A stretch of DNA of 64,000 nt from an uncultured Bacteroides sp. (GTDB lineage Bacteria; Bacteroidota; Bacteroidia; Bacteroidales; Bacteroidaceae). The position numbers and the translations under genes are program-made. How positions within the stretch are numbered: the stretch's first letter is position 1; each line of letters begins with the position of its first letter. The notes beneath the pieces were generated by a model. The model was not told the origin of the DNA and did not search any database. It worked only from the letters and a program-made list of their open reading frames with translations. Positions 58,082-64,000 of the stretch are shown in pieces. The stretch spans positions 558,001-622,000 of the forward strand of contig NZ_OY782493.1 in NCBI RefSeq assembly GCF_963677715.1. Reading direction: 5' to 3'.

Positions 58082-59269
58082 TTATTTTATAATGTCAAGT
58101 GCTTTAAAGCATTTTACGAGCTTATCTATAGCTTTGTCTATCTGTTCTTGGCTGTGAGTAGCCATTAACGAGAAACGTATCAAAGTGTCATTGGGGGAAC
58201 ATGCCGGAGGAACTACCGGATTAACAAATACTCCTTCGTCAAACAACATTTTAGTAACAATGAAGGTTTTTTCCATGTCACGTACGTAAAGCGGAATAAT
58301 GGGAGTGGCTGTGTGCCCTATTTCAAAGCCTAACTCACGGAAACGCTTCAAAGAATAATTTGTAATATCCCACAAGTGTTGAATGCGTTCGGGTTCCGTC
58401 TTCATAATGTTTAGTGCGGCACGGGCAGCAGCAGTAGCAGCTGGCGTATTACTTGCACTGAAAATATATGAGCGGGAATTATGGCGAAGGTAATTAATTA
58501 TACACTCATCGGCTGCAATAAATCCTCCGATAGCAGCAAGCGATTTACTGAAGGTGCCCATAATAAGATCTACATCATTTGTCACTCCGAAGTGGTTACA
58601 GGTACCGCGACCATGATCACCTAAAACACCTAGTCCATGCGCTTCGTCAACCATTATACTGGCATTATACTTCTTAGATAGACGAACAATCTCGGGTAAG
58701 TTGGCTATATCTCCTTCCATACTGAATACTCCGTCTACCACTATTAGTTTCACCGCTTCGGGTCTGCATTTTGATAATTCCTTTTCCAACGATTCCATAT
58801 CGTTGTGCTTAAATTTTAAAGCTGTCGAAAAAGAAAGGCGACGGCCTTCTACTATGGAAGCATGATCGAGTTCATCGCAAATAATATAGTCTTCGCGACC
58901 TGTCACGCATGATACAACGCCAAGGTTTACTTGAAATCCTGTAGAGTAGATAATTGCATCTTCTTTTCCTACGAATTCGGCTAGTTCTTTTTCTAATTGA
59001 AGGTGTAAATCTAAAGTTCCATTAAGGAAGCGGGAACCTGCACAGCCTGTGCCGTATTTGCGGGTGGCTTCGACAGCAGCTTCAATAACTTTTGGATGAT
59101 TTGTCAGACCTAGGTAAGAGTTAGAGCCAAACATCAATACTTTTTTGCCGCTCATGATTACTTCTGTGTTCTGTTCACTTTCGATGCATCGAAAGTAAGG
59201 ATATACGCCCTTTGCCTTCACTTGTTGAGGCAGGTCGTATTTTGCTAACTTCTCTTGTAATAATCCCAT
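58082..59269 (-). CDS. spt: Serine palmitoyltransferase (alpha-oxoamine synthase family)
   Basis: 395 residues. PLP enzyme condensing serine with a long-chain acyl-CoA, the committed step of sphingolipid synthesis, a hallmark of Bacteroides. Family motifs are FGSNSYLGLTNHP, GTGCAGSRFLNGT, the pyridine-stacking DELDHASI, VDEAHGLGVLG, the PLP lysine in GTFSKSLAAIGG and PPACSPNDTLIRFS. Paralogues of this fold (2-amino-3-ketobutyrate ligase, BioF) are close, but the overall sequence resembles characterised Bacteroides SPT. It is divergent from a lipid kinase gene. Confidence 0.85.
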   Translation of the reverse strand: MGLLQEKLAKYDLPQQVKAKGVYPYFRCIESEQNTEVIMSGKKVLMFGSNSYLGLTNHPKVIEAAVEATRKYGTGCAGSRFLNGTLDLHLQLEKELAEFVGKEDAIIYSTGFQVNLGVVSCVTGREDYIICDELDHASIVEGRRLSFSTALKFKHNDMESLEKELSKCRPEAVKLIVVDGVFSMEGDIANLPEIVRLSKKYNASIMVDEAHGLGVLGDHGRGTCNHFGVTNDVDLIMGTFSKSLAAIGGFIAADECIINYLRHNSRSYIFSASNTPAATAAARAALNIMKTEPERIQHLWDITNYSLKRFRELGFEIGHTATPIIPLYVRDMEKTFIVTKMLFDEGVFVNPVVPPACSPNDTLIRFSLMATHSQEQIDKAIDKLVKCFKALDIIK

Positions 59270-59356
59270 GAATATTTTATTAATAAATCTGCTTTTGCTA
59301 ATTGCTACGTAGTTAATAGCTTTAACTTTATCTTTAATAGTGTTTCAAACAGAGGG

Positions 59357-59364
59357 CAAAGATA
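59357..59364 (-). promoter_or_regulatory. -7 box of the SPT gene
   Basis: The minus strand reads TATCTTTG, a TAnnTTTG match 88 bases before the SPT start. Confidence 0.5.
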
Positions 59365-59408
59365 ATAAAAATATGAAATGAATGTGTCGTAACTAAAAAT
59401 AATTATAT

Positions 59409-59416
59409 TACTTTTG
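59409..59416 (+). promoter_or_regulatory. -7 box of the lipid kinase gene
   Basis: TACTTTTG, a TAnnTTTG match. It overlaps an in-frame ATG at 59414, so that codon cannot be the start of the lipid kinase. Confidence 0.55.
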
Positions 59417-59458
59417 CCCGTAATCAAAAGAATGATACACTTCAGTGCACGATCCTAT

Positions 59459-60496
59459 ATGATAGAAAAAGTAATATTTATTTTTAACCCAGTTTCCGGT
59501 ACACAAGGTAAAGAGTTAATACTTAGCCAATTGGATCATTTAATGGACAAGGAGAAGTATAGCTGGGAAGTAGTAAAGACACAGCAGGCGGGGCATGCTG
59601 CTGAAATAGCCGCCCAAGCTGTTAGCGAAGGTGTAAATGCTGTAGTGGCTGTTGGGGGAGATGGCACAGTTAATGAAATAGCTCGATCTCTTATTCATAC
59701 AAATACCGCTTTGGGAATTATCCCTTGCGGGTCGGGAAATGGCTTGGCAAGGCATTTACAAATACCAATGGAAGCCAAGAAAGCTATTGAAATTATTAAT
59801 ATAGGTACACGTGGCGTGATAGATTATGGTAAAATAAATGATTTACCTTTTTTTTGTACTTGCGGAGTTGGATTTGATGCTTTTGTAAGTCTTAAATTTG
59901 CCAATGCAGGTAAAAGAGGATTACTCACTTATTTAGAAAAGACTTTGCAGGAAAGTCTGACGTACCAGACTCAAACGTATGAACTCGAAACGGAAGACGG
60001 TATGCAGAAATATAAAGCCTTTTTGATAGCTTGTGGCAATGCTTCTCAATATGGTAATAACGCGTATATTACTCCACAAGCTTTGCTTACGGATGGATTG
60101 ATGGATGTTACTATTTTAGAACCGTTTACAGTATTAGACGTACCCTCGTTGGCTTTTCAGCTTTTTAATAAAACGATAGATCAAAATAGCCGTATAAAAA
60201 CTTTTCGTTGTAAGAAGTTGTGTATTCATCGAAATAAACCGGGCTTGGTGCATTTTGATGGAGACCCATTGATGATGGGAGAAAACATAAATGTTGAGAT
60301 CATAAAAGGTGGACTAAATGTAATTGTGCCTCAGGAAAAAGGAAAAGATTGCAGTAATATGTTACAGAAGGCACAAGAATATGTGAACGGGCTAAGGCAA
60401 ATCAATGATTCGTTTGTAGAAGATATCTCACATAAAAACCGCATGATCATCAATAAGAATAAAGAATTGCTTAAAAAACTGACTAAAAGAGATTGA
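59459..60496 (+). CDS. Diacylglycerol/sphingosine kinase-family lipid kinase
   Basis: About 345 residues from ATG 59459 (MIEKVIFIFNPVSGTQGK). The catalytic domain shows FNPVSG, VAVGGDGTVNEIARSL (nucleotide-binding GGDGT), GIIPCGSGNGLARHL and CGVGFDAFVS, with VHFDGDPLMMG near the end, all typical of the DAGK/YegS/sphingosine kinase family. A Lys/Asn-rich tail of about 45 residues, probably helical, follows. Location next to serine palmitoyltransferase makes a sphingoid base or diacylglycerol possible substrates. The start is set by the -7 box at 59409-59416. Confidence 0.88.
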   Translation: MIEKVIFIFNPVSGTQGKELILSQLDHLMDKEKYSWEVVKTQQAGHAAEIAAQAVSEGVNAVVAVGGDGTVNEIARSLIHTNTALGIIPCGSGNGLARHLQIPMEAKKAIEIINIGTRGVIDYGKINDLPFFCTCGVGFDAFVSLKFANAGKRGLLTYLEKTLQESLTYQTQTYELETEDGMQKYKAFLIACGNASQYGNNAYITPQALLTDGLMDVTILEPFTVLDVPSLAFQLFNKTIDQNSRIKTFRCKKLCIHRNKPGLVHFDGDPLMMGENINVEIIKGGLNVIVPQEKGKDCSNMLQKAQEYVNGLRQINDSFVEDISHKNRMIINKNKELLKKLTKRD

Positions 60497-60537
60497 ATTA
60501 ATTCAATCCCTTAAAACCAAATTTGCAAATTAATATG

Positions 60538-60545
60538 TATTTTTG
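60538..60545 (+). promoter_or_regulatory. -7 box of aspS
   Basis: TATTTTTG, a TAnnTTTG match 67 bases before the aspS start. Confidence 0.45.
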
Positions 60546-60612
60546 CATTTTAATTTTATGCGGCTGATTATAAAATCAATATTGAATCATAATAATACTA
60601 GATAAAAAAGAG

Positions 60613-62370
60613 ATGTTCAGAACATACACGTGTGGAGAGTTACGTATCTCCGATGTTAATAAGCAAGTGACGTTGGCCGGATGGGTACAGCGTTCGCGAA
60701 AAATGGGAGGGATGACATTTGTCGACTTACGCGATCGTTACGGAATTACGCAATTAGTCTTTAACGAAGAAACGAATGCATCGTTGTGTGCACAGGCAAA
60801 TAAGTTAGGCCGGGAATTTGTCATTCAAATAACAGGTCTTGTCAATGAACGATTCAGTAAAAACGCTAATATCCCAACAGGGGACATAGAAATAATAGTA
60901 GCGGAGTTAAATGTACTCAACGTGGCTGCTACGCCTCCTTTTACAATAGACGACAATACGGATGGAGGAGACGATATCCGAATGAAATACCGTTATCTTG
61001 ATTTGAGAAGAAATGTTGTTCGATCAAATTTGGAGTTGCGACATAAAATGACAATGGAAGTACGTCGTTATTTGGACGAACTAGGCTTTCTCGAAGTAGA
61101 GACACCTGTACTCATAGGCTCCACGCCCGAAGGAGCGAGAGATTTTGTCGTTCCTTCGCGTATGAATCCCGGACAATTCTATGCATTGCCACAATCGCCT
61201 CAGCTTTTTAAGCAGTTACTCATGGTATCCGGCTTTGATCGTTATTTCCAGATCGTGAAATGTTTTCGTGATGAAGATCTCCGTGCCGATCGCCAACCGG
61301 AGTTTACTCAGATTGATTGCGAAATGAGTTTTGTAGACCAAGAGGATATCATTACTACTTTTGAAGGGATGGCTAAACATTTGTTCAAAACCATTCGTGG
61401 GATAGAACTCACGGAACCTTTCTTACGCATGTCGTGGAGCGATGCGATGAAAAACTATGGCAGTGACAAGCCCGATCTCCGTTTCGATATGAAATTTATC
61501 GAATTAATGGATCTTTTGAAAGGTCAGGGGTTTTCTGTATTTAACGATGCAGCTTACATTGGCGGAATTTGTGCCGAAGGTGCAGCTACATATACCCGTA
61601 AGCAGTTGGATGCATTGACTGATTTTGTAAAAAGGCCACAAGTGGGTGCCAAGGGGTTAGTCTATGCGCGAGTAGAAGCTGACGGTAATGTTAAGTCGAG
61701 TGTCGATAAATTTTATTCGCAAGACGTATTGCAGCAAATGAAGAAGGCTTTTTGTGCTAAACCGGGTGATTTGATACTTATTCTTTCCGGCGACGATGCC
61801 ATGAAAACCCGTAAGCAGCTTTGTGAACTTCGCTTAGAAATAGCTAATCAATTAGGTTTAAGAGATAAGAATAAATTTGTTTGCTTGTGGGTGGTCGATT
61901 TTCCTCTTTTCGAATGGGATGAAGAACAAAAGCGGTTTATGGCTATGCATCATCCGTTCACCTCTCCGAAGCCTGAAGATATTCATTTACTCGATACCGA
62001 CACGGGAGCTGTTCGTGCAAATGCTTACGATATGGTTATTAATGGAGTTGAAGTAGGAGGGGGATCTATTCGTATTCACGATAGCCAGTTGCAGAATAAG
62101 ATGTTTAATTTGCTGGGGTTCACCCCCGAACGTGCGCATGAGCAGTTTGGATTTCTTATGGATGCATTCAAATTTGGAGCACCTCCTCATGGTGGCTTAG
62201 CTTATGGACTCGATCGCTGGGTGTCTCTCTTTGCTGGATTGGATTCTATACGCGACTGCATTGCCTTCCCGAAAAATAATTCGGGACGAGATGTGATGAT
62301 AGACGCTCCTGCTTTCTTAGAAGCATCTCAGCTCAACGAACTTTGTTTAAAAGTGAATACGAAAAAATAG
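60613..62370 (+). CDS. aspS: Aspartyl-tRNA synthetase, bacterial type
   Basis: 585 residues, class II. The N-terminal OB-fold anticodon domain ([20 protein letters not shown]) is followed by the catalytic core with motif 2 ([18 protein letters not shown]), the bacterial GAD insertion (about 285-420) and motif 3 ([11 protein letters not shown]). The GAD domain marks it as the bacterial form. The related tRNA-Asp lies at 23550-23623. Confidence 0.97.
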   Translation: MFRTYTCGELRISDVNKQVTLAGWVQRSRKMGGMTFVDLRDRYGITQLVFNEETNASLCAQANKLGREFVIQITGLVNERFSKNANIPTGDIEIIVAELNVLNVAATPPFTIDDNTDGGDDIRMKYRYLDLRRNVVRSNLELRHKMTMEVRRYLDELGFLEVETPVLIGSTPEGARDFVVPSRMNPGQFYALPQSPQLFKQLLMVSGFDRYFQIVKCFRDEDLRADRQPEFTQIDCEMSFVDQEDIITTFEGMAKHLFKTIRGIELTEPFLRMSWSDAMKNYGSDKPDLRFDMKFIELMDLLKGQGFSVFNDAAYIGGICAEGAATYTRKQLDALTDFVKRPQVGAKGLVYARVEADGNVKSSVDKFYSQDVLQQMKKAFCAKPGDLILILSGDDAMKTRKQLCELRLEIANQLGLRDKNKFVCLWVVDFPLFEWDEEQKRFMAMHHPFTSPKPEDIHLLDTDTGAVRANAYDMVINGVEVGGGSIRIHDSQLQNKMFNLLGFTPERAHEQFGFLMDAFKFGAPPHGGLAYGLDRWVSLFAGLDSIRDCIAFPKNNSGRDVMIDAPAFLEASQLNELCLKVNTKK

Positions 62371-62398
62371 GCAAATACAAATCTGTATTTATAGAGTT

Positions 62399-62441
62399 AT
62401 ACACCGATTTACTGTGATGGTAGATTCGGTGTATGTTTTTT
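62399..62441 (+). terminator. Rho-independent terminator of aspS
   Basis: ATACACCGA (62399-62407) pairs with TCGGTGTAT (62426-62434), followed after one G by TTTTTT, 28 bases after the aspS stop. Confidence 0.85.
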
Positions 62442-62482
62442 ATGGAAAGTATGGATGAAAATGATGAAAGTTTCTCCTGATT

Positions 62483-62701
62483 TTATTTAAGATATTCTTT
62501 CAATCTGTAAAGGCGAGTAATGGCTGCATTATAGCGCGGATCGGGATAATGGGAGTTGATGTCATAAACATTAGATAAGATATATTTTGGCACATCTAAT
62601 ATGTTTTCGTGCTCTGTCAGTTTTATGGCTTGTGGCATTTCTGTGTTTTTTGCCCATGTTAACAGGGCGTTCACGCTTTCTTCATTAAAGTTGTATTCCA
62701 T
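62483..62701 (-). CDS. Small hypothetical protein (DUF6965-like)
   Basis: 72 residues from ATG 62701 (MEYNFNEESVNALLTWAK), ending RLYRLKEYLK. The longer frame start at 62761 is rejected because a minus-strand TATCTTTG box (plus 62712-62719) lies 11 bases upstream of 62701. The pattern of a short helix, KLTEHENILDVPKYI and a C-terminal RLYRLKEYL resembles small Bacteroidota proteins annotated DUF6965; that match is from memory and weak. No function is known. Confidence 0.68.
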   Translation of the reverse strand: MEYNFNEESVNALLTWAKNTEMPQAIKLTEHENILDVPKYILSNVYDINSHYPDPRYNAAITRLYRLKEYLK

Positions 62702-62711
62702 CTTTTTTTTG

Positions 62712-62719
62712 CAAAGATA
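62712..62719 (-). promoter_or_regulatory. -7 box of the small hypothetical gene
   Basis: The minus strand reads TATCTTTG, a TAnnTTTG match that fixes the start at 62701. Confidence 0.5.
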
Positions 62720-62911
62720 TAAAAATAGGAGGTACATTCTACGGGATTGCTGATAAAACATTTTTCAGGTAATGAACAAATCTTTCAGTTCATCTGTTTA
62801 TTAAACGTGTTTTTCATAGTATTAGATATAAGATTAAAAAGATTGTGCTAGCTTGAGACAAGTAAGTACGTCGTAAGCAGAAGCGTCTGTTTATAGATAA
62901 ATGTGTTATAG

Positions 62912-62943
62912 GCATCGGCTCCACTTGAGCCGATGCTTTTTTT
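62912..62943 (+). terminator. Strong terminator with no gene in front of it
   Basis: GCATCGGCT (62912-62920) pairs perfectly with AGCCGATGC (62928-62936) around a 7-base loop, followed by seven T. No plus-strand gene lies between the aspS terminator and here, so it may end a small RNA in roughly 62760-62943. Confidence 0.88.
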
Positions 62944-62988
62944 ACCCCGTTTTTCTATCTTTTTATAGTATTTTAAAAATTAAATTCG

Positions 62989-62996
62989 TAAGTTTG
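62989..62996 (+). promoter_or_regulatory. -7 box of the DUF2461 gene
   Basis: TAAGTTTG, a TAnnTTTG match 25 bases before the DUF2461 start. Confidence 0.5.
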
Positions 62997-63021
62997 TAGA
63001 GTAAATATTAAAGGAAAGACA

Positions 63022-63687
63022 ATGAACCAACCTATTATCTTTCAATTTTTAAAACTGCTCGCAGAGAATAATAACCGTGAATGGTTTAATGAACATCGAG
63101 ATGAATATGAAAGTGCCCGTTCTGAGTATGAACAACTATTGGGACTGATTATTTCACGTATTTCGTTATTCGATGAGAGCATAAAAGGCGTACAGATAAA
63201 AGATTGTACATATCGTATCTATCGTGATACTCGTTTCTCAGCTGATAAGACTCCATACAAGACACATCTTGGAGGATATATAAATGCGAAAGGGAAAAAG
63301 TCTGATCATTGTGGCTATTATGTACATTTGGAACCTGGCAATTGTATGTTGGCCGGAGGTAGCTTCTGTCCGCCACCCAAAGTTTTGAAAGCTTTAAGGC
63401 AAGCTGTATATACTAATATTGAAGAATATTTGTCCATTGTAGAAGATCCGGCTTTTAAAAAATATTTTCCGGTAATTGGAAATAGTTTTCTGAAAACTGC
63501 TCCAAAAGGATTTCCTAAAGATTTTGAGTATATTGATTATCTAAAATGCAAGGAATTTACTTGCGCTTGTTATGTTCCCGATAGTTTTTTTCTAACCCCC
63601 GATGTTCTGGAACAAACAGAAAATGTATTTCGCCAGTTAAAACGTTTTTCTGATTTTACAAATTACACCATTGATGACTTTGATTGA
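63022..63687 (+). CDS. DUF2461 domain protein
   Basis: 221 residues spanning one DUF2461 domain. Signatures are FLKLLAENNNREWFNEHRDEY at the N-terminus (read as FLxxLxxNNxxxWF), KDCTYRIYRDTRFSADKTPYK and GYYVHLEPGNCMLAGGSF, the usual conserved blocks. No biochemical function is established. It is followed 36 bases later by a YhcH-family gene. Confidence 0.92.
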   Translation: MNQPIIFQFLKLLAENNNREWFNEHRDEYESARSEYEQLLGLIISRISLFDESIKGVQIKDCTYRIYRDTRFSADKTPYKTHLGGYINAKGKKSDHCGYYVHLEPGNCMLAGGSFCPPPKVLKALRQAVYTNIEEYLSIVEDPAFKKYFPVIGNSFLKTAPKGFPKDFEYIDYLKCKEFTCACYVPDSFFLTPDVLEQTENVFRQLKRFSDFTNYTIDDFD

Positions 63688-63723
63688 CAAACTTATATAT
63701 AACTAATTAAAAGAACTTAAGCT

Positions 63724-64000
63724 ATGGTAGTAGATACTTTAGACAATTTAGAAAAATACGCATCGTTGAATTCTTTTTTTGCTCAGGCAATTGATTTTAT
63801 TAAATCTCATGATTTAAAATCTCTTGAGCTGAGCAAGATTGAGCTGAATGGCAAAGATCTTTGCATTAACGTGGCTCAAACAAATCCTAAAACTAAAGAA
63901 CAAGCTAAATTAGAAACTCACAATGAGTTCATAGATATTCAAATCCCACTTTCAGGAACTGAGGTAATGGGGTATACTCCGGGGGCAAATTTGCCAACAA
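63724..64000 (+). CDS. YhcH/YjgK/YiaL family protein, N-terminal part
   Basis: The frame opens at ATG 63724 and is still open at the window edge (92 codons). It reads MVVDTLDNLEKYASLNSFF, LNGKDLCINVAQ, KLETHNEFIDIQIPLSG and EVMGYTPG, the pattern of the YhcH/YjgK/YiaL (DUF386, EbgC-like) cupin family. Members are linked to sialic acid or galactoside metabolism. The catalytic or metal residues beyond the edge cannot be checked. Confidence 0.87.
   Translation, partial: MVVDTLDNLEKYASLNSFFAQAIDFIKSHDLKSLELSKIELNGKDLCINVAQTNPKTKEQAKLETHNEFIDIQIPLSGTEVMGYTPGANLPT

Noticed and set aside
58082-59269. 2-amino-3-ketobutyrate CoA ligase (kbl) or BioF for the SPT gene
   Set aside because: No threonine dehydrogenase or biotin genes are adjacent, and the sequence resembles Bacteroides serine palmitoyltransferase; the paralogue reading is not fully excluded.

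Overview
The window reads as chromosomal core DNA of a Bacteroidota bacterium, most likely Bacteroides or a close Bacteroidaceae relative. Signs of this are Bacteroidota promoters (-7 box TAnnTTTG, often with TTG/TTTG near -33), few Shine-Dalgarno sequences, many Cys-lipoproteins, a serine palmitoyltransferase, the L28-L33-DUF4295 trio, DUF1573 and HU-LysM proteins. No rRNA operon, CRISPR array, insertion sequence, integrase, prophage or polysaccharide-utilisation locus was recognised. It is dense, mostly housekeeping sequence with low to moderate G+C.

Layout. 1-960: the start of a YihY/BrkB membrane protein and rnpB (RNase P RNA), both on the minus strand. 959-4684: a three-gene operon for extracytoplasmic murein peptide breakdown (NlpC/P60 lipoprotein, L-Ala-D/L-Glu epimerase with a twin-arginine signal, transglutaminase-like lipoprotein). 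4790-9282: copper P-type ATPase, lipB, a thioredoxin lipoprotein with a small two-Cys membrane protein, and a DUF1460 amidase-like gene broken by one in-frame TAA. 9307-17310: secreted GH2 beta-galactosidase, esterase, OPT transporter, DUF1573 protein and aldose 1-epimerase lipoprotein. 17369-23287: engB, a sodium:solute symporter, recR, a membrane protein, a GNAT enzyme, YqgE and a PLP aminotransferase. 23550-28170: tRNA-Asp, a palindromic repeat array, a fused trehalose-6-P synthase/phosphatase and a convergent GH15 enzyme.

28219-39252: TamB (no canonical start codon ahead of its N-terminal anchor), tsaD, a CinA amidase, rpmB-rpmG-DUF4295, ftsY-rimO and two HU-family genes, the second fused to a membrane helix and LysM domain. 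39302-52065: ispE, dnaB, pheT, yebC, a TSCPD protein, an Nramp transporter, xth, a C_GCAxxG_C_C protein, a winged-helix protein, lepA and nhaA. 52078-57992: rmuC, map, thiD, galE, a second palindromic array and a TPR protein. 58082-64000: serine palmitoyltransferase divergent from a lipid kinase, aspS, a small hypothetical gene, an orphan terminator, DUF2461 and a cut-off YhcH-family gene.

The most unexplained signal is a pair of intergenic elements 33 kb apart. Each has three copies of the 14-bp palindrome AACAT-N4-ATGTT at an exact 23-bp period, with the same flank at the same distance. Also worth checking are the HU-TM-LysM protein (a possible DNA-to-cell-wall tether), the TamB start anomaly, the DUF1460 nonsense codon, the exported murein peptide operon, the SPT/lipid-kinase pair and a strong terminator near 62.9 kb with no gene in front of it.
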